DNA of 64,000 bases from Setomelanomma holmii (GCA_010015745.1 ML978203.1:124001-188000), one strand, 5' to 3'; numbered from the stretch's first letter, positions 9,574 to 21,346 are shown. The notes: a model not told the origin generated them from the sequence alone. Numbers and translations: made by a program.

Positions 9574-10892
9574 CTACTCGTCATCCTCGAGGCCTTCTAG
9601 TAGCGTGTGCTCGAGAACGTCGCTTAATGTCAGGACGCCTTTTAGCCTGCTCTCTGAGTCGATGACGACGAAGCGATGAACGCGTGACCGGCGGATTGTG
9701 TCGTATATGGTGGACATGTTGTCGGATAGTGAGCAGGTGAATATGCCTGGGAAGTCCTGGAAAAATGTCAGAACTCGTAGAAGATGCCTGAGGAGGAGAA
9801 GACACATACGTCCGAGCGCTTCAGCAGCGCATCTCCAACGGTGAGGTTCAAGTCATCGTATACGCCGCCTTTGATGAGCGCAATAACGTCGACAGCCTCG
9901 AACACGTTCAGCACGACACCTGTGTTTATTAGTCAGATAGCCAACGATCCAATGTACTGCTGTCATACCCTTCCTATCCACAATAGGCACACTCGATATG
10001 TTCTTCTTGACAAGCATGTGTATCACATCCATCACCGGCGTGTCCATCGACGCAGTCGCAAGATCGTTGTACGTGCCCACGTTCGGAAGTTCGATGAGCG
10101 GCTTCCTCAGCTTCTGCGTCTCCTTGACGTTCACCGCGATGAATTTGAGTATGCGATACTGCGTAATCACACTGACCACCATTGTTCGGTGGGTCTCGTC
10201 GTCGCTGTCTACGATGGGTATGCGTCGAGCGCGCGACTCGAGCATTTTGCGACATGCTTCATAGACGGGGCGGTCGGGGTGGATGGAGATGGTTTCGATT
10301 GGCTTGACGCCCAGGGCCTTCTCGATTTCTGGGTGTCGTTAGTATGACGCGTTCATGCCTTTGCATGGCGCATCTTACCTCGGAGACTGTTCAGGCGGAA
10401 TTGGTCTACCCTTGCTAGAGCATCGGGATTCTGCCAGTAGTACTGAACGACGTTGATGTAGTCTGAGGTTGTGAGAAGCCCTGCGAACGTGGAGCTCTTC
10501 GAGTCCCACAACGGCGCTGAGACAATGCCTATCGACGCGTTAATCACCACAAAGGCAAAAAGATTCTCTGACTACCATTCTGATTTAGGATGTTGAGGCT
10601 CTTCTTGACCAGTAGTGCCGTGTCCAGTACTATCAAGCGATAGCTGATAGGCAGCACATCGTAGCTCGTCCTAGCCTTGAGAAAGGCGCGAATCGTCCTC
10701 TACCCACGCGTCAGCTCGCACATCTAGCAGATAGAGCTTCAGACCTACCAAACCCTCTATTTGCTCCTTGTCTAGCGCGCTCCTAGGGACGATCGGTCGT
10801 GCGCTCTGCTCGAGCAGTGTTCTCGGGCTCACAAACGTGGCAATATGCGGGTCACGATTCGGGTCGGTCGCGGCTGTATCGACGCCAGACAT
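9574..10892 (-). CDS. SNF4: SNF1/AMPK gamma subunit (SNF4 homologue)
   Basis: Six exons with five 47-52-bp introns (about 10700-10748, 10529-10575, 10329-10378, 9920-9968, 9757-9809) give 356 aa. Four CBS repeats in tandem span nearly the whole protein. Landmarks are ALLVKKSLNILNQNGIVSAPLWD (two adjacent CBS stretches), QFRLNSLREIEKALG, ARRIPIVDSDDE, KKNISSVPIVDRKG and VHRFVVIDSESRLKGVLTL. The protein is the nucleotide-sensing regulatory subunit of the SNF1 kinase complex, which controls glucose derepression in cytosol and nucleus. Length and architecture match fungal SNF4. The first ATG of the conserved frame (10892) was taken. A FacB/CAT8-like factor, a typical SNF1-dependent regulator, is encoded at 45.7 kb in this window. 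Confidence 0.93.
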
Positions 10893-11448
10893 GTTGCAGG
10901 TGCAGGGAAAGCTCTCTTGTGGAGAGCTGCATCGGCGGCAGGGTTGGGCAATTTCGTGGAGTGAAGATGTTGGGCTATGACAGACGACGTCGGCGGTTGC
11001 GGGCCCTTCCCCGCCATGCATGCCGAACGCTTGGATCGCCCCATTTCAGCCTCATCACGCGGGGCGCATGCGGCAGGGATCTTGAATCGTGAGGTGAGGT
11101 GAGTGTGAATATTCTTTCACGCGTCTGCTGTATTTCCGGAATTTGGATTCACTTGCATCTGGACATTTTAGGATCTTCACACATTTAGGCCCTGACATTA
11201 GGAACCTTGATCTGTTCGTGCCACGCTCAGACCGTTCAGAGGAAGACAATGTAACGAGAGTTTTGCCTTCATCAGTGCCTAACGCCCGGCTGTTTGACTC
11301 GAGAGAGATGCATACACTGGTAGAGCCGCCTAGGAAATATCGAAACCAGTTGCTTAGAACCAAAAGTTGCTGCCACCTTCGCACAAACAGGGTGTGCTCA
11401 TTTCAATGGACCACTTTAGCATCCTTACAAAAAGTACTTGTCCGCCGC
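10893..11448. other. Intergenic region, SNF4 promoter side
   Basis: About 555 bp: 5' flank of SNF4 and 3' flank of the phosphatase gene. No further gene was supported. Confidence 0.45.
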
Positions 11449-13469
11449 TCATACAGGGTTCTTCTGGGCGGCCTTGACTGCCTCGATGTTGAGCTCGGGG
11501 CCAGGCTCGGCTTCAGATTCCTCCATGATGATCTCTTTTGCAGCGCTCTCTACGCTCTGGTCTGGCTCGCCTATTGACGTCCTTGCTTGTGCAACAATGG
11601 CTTCTGCCTCGGTGATGCCTCCTTTCATGGTCGCTGGATCTCCTTCAACACCCATTCCAGCCTCGTTCTTACGCTGACGAAGCGCTTTGTTGTCGAAGCG
11701 GACGACCATACACGACAGGTTGTCAGTGGAAAAGCGAGCAAGAGCGTAGTCTACAAGCTTCTTCGATGCTTCCTGTGGGTCTTGAATATGGCGGACCAAA
11801 TCGACGGCTTCTTGATCTGAGCACACATCCCACAGCTATTACTGTCAGCGTCATACACTCTACGGTATGGGAGTGTGACTTACGCCATCGCAGGCCAGGA
11901 TCAGAAACTCATCTTGGTCGGCCTGTATTACCGTTTCCGTGGTGTAGGGATGGCCCGTTACCAAATCCTTCATGTAGGCATCACCCAGTGCTCGGGTAAC
12001 AGCAAGAACGCCGTTAACGCGGTTGTTTAGTATCAAGCCACCAGCACTCGCTACACGACGACCTTCGTTTTCGTCGCTCCCCTTGTGGTCGTAGGAAAGT
12101 CGGAGAGCCCGCCCGTTACGGCACAAAACGATGCGTGCGTCGCCCACATTTGCAGTGTACAGCACTCTCTGTCGGCTCGCTTCGCTTCTTAATTTCGTCT
12201 CCACAGTCTGCTCACTTGTAGGCTCAGAAGTGGGGGCTTCTGCACCATCGGCCTTGACTTCGCCTCCTTCCGCATTCTTGATGGCTGAAACCGCTGCGGG
12301 AGCGAACAGAACTGATCCGGTAGAAGACTGCGCATTGGGGACTCGGTCTTCCCATCTCAGGACCGCAATGACAGCCGTGCAGCCACTGTTCTTTAGCGGT
12401 AGTTTCTCGAGTTGCTGGTCGACGACAGTAAAGGTCTGGTCGAGTAGCTCAGGTATCGGCGTGTTGGGGTTCTTCCTAATAGTGTCTTCCAATATCAAAT
12501 GCAACTTCTTGCCACACCAATCGGCAGCAAATGTACCGGCGTGGCCATCGAAAATGGCAAAATAACCATTGTCAGTCTCGACGACCTGTTGTGTAGAGGC
12601 GTCGGTCTGGGCAGAGCTGGAATCAGATATAGACCGCTGCTCTGTGCCGTATGACGGCGCAGGCGTGCTTAGAAAGTTGTACAAATACGCATGGGTGTCT
12701 TCCATGGTTCGTCTACATTTCTTGTTCTTATCTTCCGTAACGCCGACGCGAAATGTTGACCACGGACCTGGCGCAGATTCACCTGCGGAGTTGTTGAGAG
12801 ATCCCTGAGGCACGCTGAGCGCGGCATCAGATTTCCCCAACTTCTGCATTGGCGTCTGGGCCTTTTCCGGTGTGGCTGTGGAGTTGGTGGTCGGAGAGGA
12901 GCCGCTCAGGTGCAGCGAGTTCTTTGCGCTTGAGAACATGTCTCTAGCACGCGACACGCCGCTCGAGCGCCGCTTCTTCTCGGTGGTGGGCGTTGGAGCG
13001 ATTCCGGCGTCACTGCTCTTGCGGTCGGTAGAAGCGGTGCCGTTGCCGTTGCCTGCAGACTTCACAGGAGTACCCTCTGTTGGCGGTGGCCCAGTGGCTG
13101 GAGCTGCCGCAGCCGCAGATTTTGAGCTGTCACCGGTTGTCTGACCATCCACAGCAGCAACCTCGTCGTCTTTGCCTGAGCCAAACATTCGATTGAGCAA
13201 GCCGCCTCCCCCAGCTTGGGAGGAGAAGCTCCTGCGTTTGTTCCCTGCCAGATTGAAGGCTTCGCGGTGGCGCTGAATCGAAGGCGGCGGAACACGTGGA
13301 GAGATATGTCTCGGGGTGGTGAGGAGGTGTATGCGAGTAACGGCGTGGTCTGGTGTGACGTCAAGGCTGGGTGCAACGTTAGTAGGGAGCTCTACGTTCG
13401 CGATGATGAACAATCAGTGAGGGGTTCGTCGCGCTACCAAGCCACAACAGGAGGCGGGGTCATGTGCAT
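11449..13469 (-). CDS. PTC1: PP2C-family Ser/Thr phosphatase (PTC1-like)
   Basis: The main exon runs from about 13366 to 11882. A 46-bp GTAAGT...TAG intron splits the conserved CDG|LWDVCSDQEAV motif, and the last exon ends at 11449 (about 630 aa). The N-terminal 200 residues are Ser/Gly/Ala-rich and disordered. The PP2C domain shows KKCRRTMEDTHAY, YFAIFDGHAG, NVGDARIVLCRNG and VTRALGDAYMKD, so all metal-binding acidic residues are present. Homologues dephosphorylate MAP kinases of the osmotic and cell-wall pathways. The long frame has no early ATG. A plausible first exon (MHMTPPPVV, 13438-13469) joins in frame through a 71-bp intron with CTACTAAC and CCCAG, so 13469 is a tentative start. Confidence 0.88.
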
Positions 13470-14255
13470 GTAGAGAGGCTGCGCAGCATAACGTACAGGT
13501 TCGGTTGCACGGATGTTCGCTGCGAGATGGGGTCGATCAAGGGTGCGTGAGGATGAGGGTCTAGGGCAGGCAAATGCAGTCGACAATAGAGGAGTTGTGC
13601 GGCAAAGCCACCTTGTTTAGCACGCTGATGACGTAGCAAATGAGGACCGAATGCACGCGGGACAGGTCTAGGAATACGAAATGGCGTTTGCTACAGATGT
13701 GTATGCGACCTTCTGTTCTTGAAGAAGGCGGGGGAACGCTTTGACGTTGTCACTAGGTAACCCCGCTGGCTGCTGTTCGTCGTTGGCTACGTCGAGTAGC
13801 ACGTCTCGTGATTCGCACCGCTAGGCGAACACTACACCAGCTCGGCGGGCGGCTCGGTGCCATTCACATCACAGTATGCCTACAGTCTAGCGAGGTGGGT
13901 GTTCTTCAGGATCCAGACTCAGTAACAGCCGGTTCAACGGGTGGAGCATGCAGGGATTGGCTAGACTGCGAATGTGCATATGGGAGGTGGGAACTACAGT
14001 ACAAATCCGAGTTGCCGCATGCTCGGCATTTTGACCTGCACAGTCCTCATTGATTGCGATTTGCGGAAAGCAGCATTGACTAGCAGGCTGCGAGTGATAG
14101 TTCTATGTGCTTCGTGAAGCAATGGTCATATCGCTGAGACTTTCCTCAAAGGCAAGATGCGATCCTGAGCAAGCCAGTGTGGCTAAAGCATTATTCGACG
14201 ATTAGACGTCGAAGGCTTGTGGTAAGGGAAATCGTCATACGCTCGTTGTTTGTCC
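13470..14255. other. Intergenic region
   Basis: About 790 bp between the presumed phosphatase start and the end of VPS2. It should hold the phosphatase promoter and 5' leader. No gene was recognised on either strand. Confidence 0.45.
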
Positions 14256-15118
14256 TCATCGCCTCAGGCTGTCAAGGCGAGCTTGCAGATCGTCGTCGTC
14301 GCGATCAGGACCTCCAATTGCTTGCGCCACTCTCCCCTCAGGCACTGCAGCCTTCTGCAGGCCACTTGGTGTCTCGCCGAGCTGTCGACTGTTAGTGAAA
14401 TCGTTGACCATGAAAGTACTAAACATACTGCTTGTCCAAGGTCGATGCCTATTTCGTCCAAGACCTGGTTAACGACATCCTCACTCTCTTCCTCGTCCTC
14501 CATGCCCGTAGCGTCGTCGATAGCGTCGTCCATCATCTCTTGCCGCTGGTCCATTATATCATTCTCCTTCTCGAACTCCATGGCGATGCGCTGCAGGGCA
14601 GGGAGGTTCATCTGTCGGTTCATGCTTCCAAGAAGCGCTGTATGATGTTAGTGGATATCGACCAGCACAATGCTGTGGACGTACTGGTCGCGCCCTTCAT
14701 CGACTGCATCATCTGCTCGTTACTGCGCACAGTCTACGCTTATCAGTCACCGTGTCCATGCCAATGCACCTATGTTAATCTACCTGTATCCTCAGCGATA
14801 TTGCCTGCAATTGTGTCCGCATCTGATAGAACTTCTGGATGTACCTGCCCCAGTATCAGTGTATGCCTAAATAGTTCCCAAGCAGCTTCCAGCATACCGT
14901 CTCGTGCGAACTAGGTCCTTTGCCTGTATGCGCAGTGGCCCCATCTGTCCATTCTTGGCGCTCTTCTTGATGTCTGCTACTAGCTTCTTCTCCTGGTTCT
15001 CGAGCTTCACGCGCTCGCGATCCAATTCTCGCTGCGTCTTCTCGAGTGCACGCTGGTGTTTCCGCAATCTCTCCGCGGGAGTCATCCGCTTGCCGAAGGC
15101 CCACTCGACAAGATTCAT
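14256..15118 (-). CDS. VPS2: ESCRT-III subunit VPS2/CHMP2
   Basis: Five exons with four introns. The ends of several conserved blocks are rejoined by splicing: KDLVRTR|RYIQKFYQMRTQLQAISLRIQ, then TVRSNEQMMQSMKG, LLGSMNRQMNLPALQRI and LDEIGIDLGQALGETPSGLQ, finishing DDDLQARLDSLRR. The basic N-terminal helix (NLVEWAFGKRMTPAERLRK), the coiled Snf7 core and an acidic C-terminal region with an LQARLDSL MIM1-like motif (binding site for the VPS4 ATPase MIT domain) are all visible. VPS2 caps ESCRT-III filaments on endosomes for multivesicular body sorting and membrane scission. Length (about 225 aa) is normal. The last intron uses the second of two close acceptors; the first would truncate the MIM1 tail. 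Confidence 0.93.
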
Positions 15119-15556
15119 GATAGCGACTGAGGAACTCGTTCTTCGCAATATTACGACGTTCGCGCGCCGAGGAGAAGGCAGCAAGTCGTGCCTATCTTGA
15201 TCACTTCGATAGGTATTGCAGGTAGTCGTGGTCGTGGATCGCGGGCGGGGATATAATCGTGTAAATTTGCTCAAGCGAACACGCGAATTGCTGTAGACTG
15301 CGACAGTAGAATGACCTTACAGTATATCTAGGCTGCGATAATGTTGCTGCACGGATGCATCGGTTCGAGCCAGTGTAACTTGGTTCCATGCTTCGCGCAT
15401 TGGCAGGATCCCCTGCTTAGCGGCAGTATTTGCACGCCACCGCAGTTCCCGCATCACGCATCGACGTAATTCTTTCACCGCCGACAATCCTAAACACTCT
15501 TACCACCACCACGACATGCCAAACCCTTCGTGATCGCGCGACACCACATCACCCCG
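15119..15556. promoter_or_regulatory. Bidirectional promoter region VPS2/FZO1
   Basis: 438 bp separate the divergent VPS2 and FZO1 starts, so both promoters must lie here. A tiny upstream reading frame (ATG at 15515, five codons then TGA) sits in the FZO1 leader about 25 bp before the main ATG and could dampen FZO1 translation. Confidence 0.5.
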
Positions 15557-18349
15557 ATGAATCCCGATAAACGCGGAAAGAACCCCTCCTCTTCTGGGGA
15601 GCCCTCTTCGAGCCGCCACAATGCACGCTCCTCGGGTGAGCACACCCCAGGCCGGCGGAGTATGGGGCCAGGATATATGACCGTGGGCTCCGGCTCCACG
15701 CCCGAAGCCGCTGCTCGTCTGGTTTCGATGCTTGACGAGGACTCTGGGTACGGTGGAAGTCTGATGGACGGCGAAAGCGCTCCAGCATGGCGTCCTAACA
15801 TTGGCGAGGACAGGCCATCACCATCGCCCACACCCATCCTCAATGGCGAGTCGAGCCACTCGGAACACGAGAAGCAGCGCAGCCATATCTTGCAGCTTCG
15901 CTACAACCAGAACAAGAATGCTCTCAGTCGCGCCATCCACGGCACCATCGACACGATGAAGAGCTTTCAAGAGATGAATCTCAAATGGCCAGCCCACTAC
16001 CCGTCTGTCCAATCAGCCGAGGTACAGAAAGCACACGCACGCAGCGAATCGAGACCAGGCCTCCAGCATACTCAATCTACGATTGGCGACTTCGAACCCA
16101 ACATGCGCTCTCCCGAGCGACCTCGGCCTCCACGGCGTGCAGGAACGTCGATTGGCGACAATCCCATACCAGAAGCCAGTTCGTCGGCTGAACCAGAAAA
16201 GGAAGCGCCCAGGCTTGTCACTCCACAATTGGCTCAGGACTTCTCTGTTCTCAAGCTCGAACTACGCATGGGTGGACGGACACAAACTGATCTCGTACAT
16301 TCGCTGGAAAAGAGCTCGATTGCATCTCTCCTCGATGGACAGATCCAGCAAAGCATAAAACACCTATATTCTATCAAGGAACGTATCGAAGATACCTCGA
16401 GTAAGGTGCTCGTGACGGGTGACTTGAACGCGGGCAAGTCAACCTTCTGCAATGCGCTTTTGCGGCGAAAAGTGCTGCCGGAAGACCAGCAGCCCTGCAC
16501 AAGCATTTTTTGCGAAGTTCTCGACTTCCGGGAGAACGGTGGTGTGGAAGAGGTACACGCCATCCCGCACGGCTCGACATACAACCGCCATGACGAAAGC
16601 ACATATACCGTTTTCGCGTTGAAAGACTTGGAGAAAATCGTCATTGACAACGAGCATTTTTCGCAATGCAAGGTCTACATTCAGGACATCCGTGGAGTGG
16701 ACGAATCCATCCTGAACAATGGTGTTGTCGACATCGCCCTCATTGATGCTCCCGGTCTCAATGCAGACTCTGTGATGACAACGGCTGTGTTCGCTCGCCA
16801 GGAAGAGATCGACGTGGTTGTTTTTGTAGTATCCGCGGCCAATCACTTCACAGAGTCGGCAAAGAACTTCATCTTCAACGCAGCTCGCGAGAAAGCGTAC
16901 ATCTTCATGGTTGTCAACGGTTTCGATGTCATTCGAGATCAGCAACGCTGCCAGGAAATGATCCTCAAGCAAGTGCATGGCCTCAGCCCTGCAACCTTCA
17001 AAGAGTCGAACGAGCTGGTTCACTTTGTCTCAAGTAATGCGATACCCATGGGCGGTCCTGGAAGTTCTCCCCCAGACGGCGATGGCGACGGCGACGACGA
17101 TCCCTCAGACAAAGGCAAGGGAAAAGAAACGGAAAAGAGACGCGACTTTGGCGAATTAGAGACATCACTTCGACGCTTCGTATTGGAGAAGAGGGCACGC
17201 TCGAAGTTGGCGCCTGCGAAGACCTATCTCTTGAACGTTCTTGGAGACATGCACAACCTGGCAACCGTCAACCGCGATGTATCTCAAGCAGAACTAGACC
17301 GTGTGAAGAAGGAAATTGCCGCGCTCGAACCAGAATTTGAGGAATCAAAGAAGGCACGGATCGAGGCTGGAGAAGCCGTCGAGCGTATGGTAGAGGACAC
17401 CACACAAGAAGTCTACGGCTACACCCGTGACACAATCAACAGCTCTATCCAGAAGGTGGGTGAGCAGGATCTTGGCATCGAATACCCTGGACTCTTTTCC
17501 GCATACCAGTACGCCGAGGATATCAGGGACTCGATGTTGCACGAAGTTTCCGAGACCGTACGCCTATGTGAAGAGCATGCTCGAACGAAGACTGTTCAGG
17601 GCTATAATGGCATCAAGAACACCGGCGTATTACATCTTGGCAACAACCTGTACGCAGACATCATGTTTCGTCCAGAGAGGATGTTCAAGAAGTCAGTGCA
17701 CGCCCTGGCTCGACAGGTGGACATTGACATTGAGCTTTGGGACTTCTTTGATGTCGCGAGTCTCTGGGACCGACAGGAAAAGGTCGCTGGTACTGGAATG
17801 GCCGTCACAGTGGCTGGTGTAGTTGGTGGACGACTAATGGGCGGCGTTGGCTGGCTCGATGGCGCTCTCGGTGCTGCCAAGATTATGGGCACCAACAACA
17901 TCAGGAGACTGTTGATCCCTGGTCTTCTCGCTGGTGGCGAGTACATGAAACTGAATTATTAACGAAGCACTGCTAACATGTATTCAGTTGCCCTCGGAGT
18001 GTCGTATGTCCTGTCTTCAGTGCCCAAGTCTTTACCCCATCGTCTCAGCGCCAAGCTGTCCCAACAGTTGGCAGCAATTGACTACACGCACCAGAACGCA
18101 CTACGCATCAGCGCTGAAATCCGACGCGCGCTGAAGGGACCCGCAAACGACGTTCGCATTGGCCTTCAAAGGAACGTGGAGAAACTGCAAAACAAGAAGG
18201 AGGAGACGAGCAAGTTCAAACAGGAGGCCGAAGTCGCACGCAAGTACTTTGGCAATCTTGTGCGCAGCAGCAACGACTTGCGCCAGACAGTGCAGCGAGT
18301 CGATCTTGAGGCTGCTCCACCCGCAGCTTTTGCGTCCCCGTCGCACTAA
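15557..18349 (+). CDS. FZO1: Mitofusin FZO1, outer-mitochondrial-membrane fusion GTPase
   Basis: Two exons give about 912 aa. The dynamin-like GTPase domain has the P loop GDLNAGKSTFCNALL, switch TSIFCEV, ALIDAPGLN (DxxG-like) and VVNGFD (NKxD position). Long heptad-rich segments follow. Two adjacent membrane spans (GMAVTVAGVVGGRLMGGVG and GVALGVSYVLSSVP) come near the end, and a C-terminal coiled coil runs from KLSQQLAAIDYTHQNALR. It tethers and fuses outer mitochondrial membranes. The frame breaks at 17962; a roughly 50-bp intron with TGCTAAC and TTCAG (ending 17987) rejoins the second span and C terminus. The donor is either GTGGCG (17934) or GCGAGT (17937); both keep frame. The start is the ATG at 15557; the Ser/Pro-rich N terminus is fungal-type. 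Confidence 0.95.
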
Positions 18350-18714
18350 AGCTGTTTTGTCTTTTGTCCAAAATTTGTCAATTTCTGGCATTGCTCTCAC
18401 TGGTGCATACCTCAAAAGGTCACACTTCACTGGCATTCGCATGGCGTGCAGGAAATCACGATGTAATGGGAAACTCGCTTTGATGTACATACATGAATTC
18501 AATACCCCCCTTGACCCTTTTCTACAAGCATTACATGCACGAGATGGTGGAATTGACTGCACCTTGAGCCAAGTCGTTGGTACCTAGCGTGGATGCGGCG
18601 ACTCGGAGGTCCGAGGCTTGGGAACGTCATCCCAACATTCGACTTCACAGAAGCACTTCGCAACACCGCCGCCTGAGCCCTCATGGCTACCATCCTACGA
18701 TCACAACCGCCCTG
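18350..18714. other. Intergenic region FZO1 to DSC1-like gene
   Basis: About 365 bp between two genes on the same strand, holding the FZO1 terminator and the next promoter. The reading frame is open upstream of 18715 but contains no ATG in frame, so I did not extend the downstream gene into it. Confidence 0.45.
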
Positions 18715-21192
18715 ATGGAAGTGAGAAGAGACCCCCGGTCCTTCCTGTTCTTCATCATCCTGCTGCTCCTCATCAACTCACCGGAGCCAAACCAGCCCAC
18801 CTTCAACGCGCGCGCACGATACGAGGAGCTGATACAACGTGAGTGGGACGAGCTCGGAATCCTCAATACCACACAATATGGCGGTTTTGATGCGAAAAAT
18901 GGCAAATGGCTGAATGTCACTGGCTTGAGGGCAGACGACACGTTTGCGTGGGAATTGCTGGAGCCTGTCAAGGCAAAGGCGAAGCAGCAGTCTGAGAGGA
19001 TACTAGGGGATGGGTGGAAAGGCGCGCTGGATGGCAGCTTGCAAGATGATGGCCACAGCATACCTGTCTACAAGAATCTGTCGGGCTACGTTCAAGGAGA
19101 GTGGGTGCGCTCGCCGCTTAGTCGCGTGCGGCATCCAGAGGACATGGGCAACTCTTCCGTCGTGCCGGAGAGCCCTTTCGCGCAACTGATGGAGTACGAT
19201 CGGAACATTACTGGCGCTACCGGGACCATCAGACTGCACATCACGGAGCTGGAGAACAAGATGCGTACGGATGCCAACAAGACCATCTCTGAGATCAGCG
19301 TGAAGGTGGTGGTCGAGGACGATGACAGCTTTGGTGGTAACTGGTGGGGATTTGTAGCGCATGGCGTCCACTTCCTCAAGAGCGGAACAGCAGTCTTAAC
19401 CACGACCAGCGATCGTTATGCGGGCATATTTGGGCTGCCACACTTCCAATTCTCCGAGCATCTCTACTCGGCGTCGCAGACTCTTTTGAACAAGACCATT
19501 CTTGAGACAATCGAACGTCAACAGAGTCGGGCATTCCCGTTATGGAACCCTTGGACATCGTCGACGGACGGTGGCAACGAGGGCTTGTTCCAGGGTCATC
19601 ACTGTGAGGTCGTCATGTACCTTCAGGAGACACCCAACCAGAACGGAGTTGACTTGGACTGGCTCGAACGCGAGATGCGGTACCCTACTGGCGCACCGAT
19701 GCCTCGACAGCTTTCGATGCAGATGAGCATGGTCGCCTTCTCACCAGACTGTGGCTATGTCATCGAGTCCAAAGGACCACCAGCCTTCCCGCCATCCGAA
19801 GCATTACATCTGCTCGGCTCGAAAACCGAACAGTTCAACGATCGAGCGCGGCATGGAGTCTTTGCCTTCGCCATGAGTCTTGCTTTCCAACTATACTTTC
19901 TCATTCAGCAGATGAAGGAGACCGCCACACCCTCGATGCGCAGCCGCGTCAGCTTCTACACCATTGCCATCATGGCTCTGGGAGACGGCTTCACGTTCCT
20001 CATCCTTATCTTCATGTACCTCTTCCTTGGCACCTCGCAACTGGCTCTATACAGCATTGCCTTCATCGCGTTGTTCTCGGTACTCACACATCTCCGTTTC
20101 TTGATGGACATCTGGGGCGTTCAAGCCGCAGAGCGTGCACGACAGAACAGACAGCAAGCATCCGCAGCACCAGCATCAACACCACAACCTCTTACAACAC
20201 CTGCACCGACGGCACCAACGCCAGCAGCCCAGGCCGACTCACTACCTCTACCAGTAACCGCAGCTCCACCACGCCCATCTACACCCATCATCATCGCACC
20301 CGACCAAGACGATCCCGACGAAGACGCAACGCTCCTACCCACCACCACCAACACCACCGCTCCAACCACCACCACCAACGCCAATCCCAATCCTCGAGCC
20401 GAACTCGGCGCCCTATACAGCCGCTTCTGCCTTCTCCTCATCATCCTCTTCTTCATAACCATCCAATTCGCCACCGCCCGCACAATGTACCGCAGCATCT
20501 ACTTCGACCTCATCTCCTTCTTCTACCTGTCCTTCTGGGTCCCGCAGATCTACCGCAACATCATGCGCAACTGCCGGCGCGCACTACGCTGGGATTACGT
20601 CCTCGGCACGTCTATCGTGCGTATCATTCCCGTGGCGTATTTTTACTGTAAGGAGGACAATGTGCTATTCGCCCGGACGGATTGGATGGGCTTTGCAATA
20701 TTGGCAGGCTGGATGTGGGTACAAGTCGTGGTCCTAGGAAGCCAGGAACTTCTCGGTCCGAGATTCTTTGTGAAAGAGGGATGGGCGCCGCCGGCGTATG
20801 ATTACCATCCTATTCTCCGCGAAGACGAAGAGGGCGCTACCATGCCGCTTAACATTAGTACTTCGACCACCGACACCTCAGATACCGCACTAGATGCTTC
20901 TCCAAACGAAGACGTAGCCACGTCGTTCGTCACAAGCAAACCAGGCGAGTCCAAAACTCGCAACAGAAAAGTCTTCGACTGCTCCATCTGCGCAATGGAC
21001 ATCGAAGTCCCCGTCATTCCTTCAGGCGCAGACGAGAGCACGATTGGCATGTCAGGCACGAGTATGATCTTGCAAAGGAGACAGTACATGGTCACGCCTT
21101 GCCGGCATGTTTTCCACACGGGGTGTTTGGAGGGCTGGATGCGGTATAGGCTCATGTGTCCGAATTGTCGGGAGGTGTTGCCGCCGCTGTAG
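18715..21192 (+). CDS. TUL1: Membrane-bound RING E3 ligase, DSC1/TUL1 type (DSC complex)
   Basis: Intronless, 825 aa. An N-terminal hydrophobic signal/anchor (SFLFFIILLLLINSPEP) is followed by a lumenal domain of about 350 residues with several N-glycosylation sequons. About seven membrane segments follow (first near GVFAFAMSLAFQLYFLI). Between the early and late spans lies a Pro/Thr/Ala-rich loop (Thr/Asn repeats at about 20150-20400). The C terminus is a RING-H2 finger (CSIC, then CRHVFHTGCLEGW, CPNC). This is the Tul1/Dsc1/DscA architecture: Golgi/endosome E3 ligase of the DSC complex, which ubiquitinates membrane proteins and enables SREBP cleavage in other fungi. The ATG at 18715 directly precedes the signal sequence. 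A rhomboid gene converges 155 bp downstream. Confidence 0.88.
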   Translation: MEVRRDPRSFLFFIILLLLINSPEPNQPTFNARARYEELIQREWDELGILNTTQYGGFDAKNGKWLNVTGLRADDTFAWELLEPVKAKAKQQSERILGDGWKGALDGSLQDDGHSIPVYKNLSGYVQGEWVRSPLSRVRHPEDMGNSSVVPESPFAQLMEYDRNITGATGTIRLHITELENKMRTDANKTISEISVKVVVEDDDSFGGNWWGFVAHGVHFLKSGTAVLTTTSDRYAGIFGLPHFQFSEHLYSASQTLLNKTILETIERQQSRAFPLWNPWTSSTDGGNEGLFQGHHCEVVMYLQETPNQNGVDLDWLEREMRYPTGAPMPRQLSMQMSMVAFSPDCGYVIESKGPPAFPPSEALHLLGSKTEQFNDRARHGVFAFAMSLAFQLYFLIQQMKETATPSMRSRVSFYTIAIMALGDGFTFLILIFMYLFLGTSQLALYSIAFIALFSVLTHLRFLMDIWGVQAAERARQNRQQASAAPASTPQPLTTPAPTAPTPAAQADSLPLPVTAAPPRPSTPIIIAPDQDDPDEDATLLPTTTNTTAPTTTTNANPNPRAELGALYSRFCLLLIILFFITIQFATARTMYRSIYFDLISFFYLSFWVPQIYRNIMRNCRRALRWDYVLGTSIVRIIPVAYFYCKEDNVLFARTDWMGFAILAGWMWVQVVVLGSQELLGPRFFVKEGWAPPAYDYHPILREDEEGATMPLNISTSTTDTSDTALDASPNEDVATSFVTSKPGESKTRNRKVFDCSICAMDIEVPVIPSGADESTIGMSGTSMILQRRQYMVTPCRHVFHTGCLEGWMRYRLMCPNCREVLPPL

Positions 21193-21346
21193 ATGCGTAG
21201 ATAGATGAAACTTTTGTTCGTATTTGGATTGATTCATATTCTTGTTATCGCTCCTGTGATGCAGATATGTTACGTATGCAAGCTAAAGAATATGCCAATG
21301 TGATTCGAGGCCGTTACTTTCCCCCGCCTGTTCTCTGACAAAGATA

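Noticed and set aside
11860..13413. Phosphatase starting at a TTG at 13413
   Set aside because: Nuclear fungal genes rarely start at TTG; a spliced ATG exon gives a better model.
15355..15385. GGTTCGAGCC string near the VPS2/FZO1 promoter
   Set aside because: No paired T stem, anticodon arm or acceptor stem; not a tRNA.
20150..20400. Long open frame opposite the DSC1-like gene (Val/Gly/Ala-rich)
   Set aside because: It is the complement of the Thr/Pro/Ala low-complexity loop and has no features of its own.
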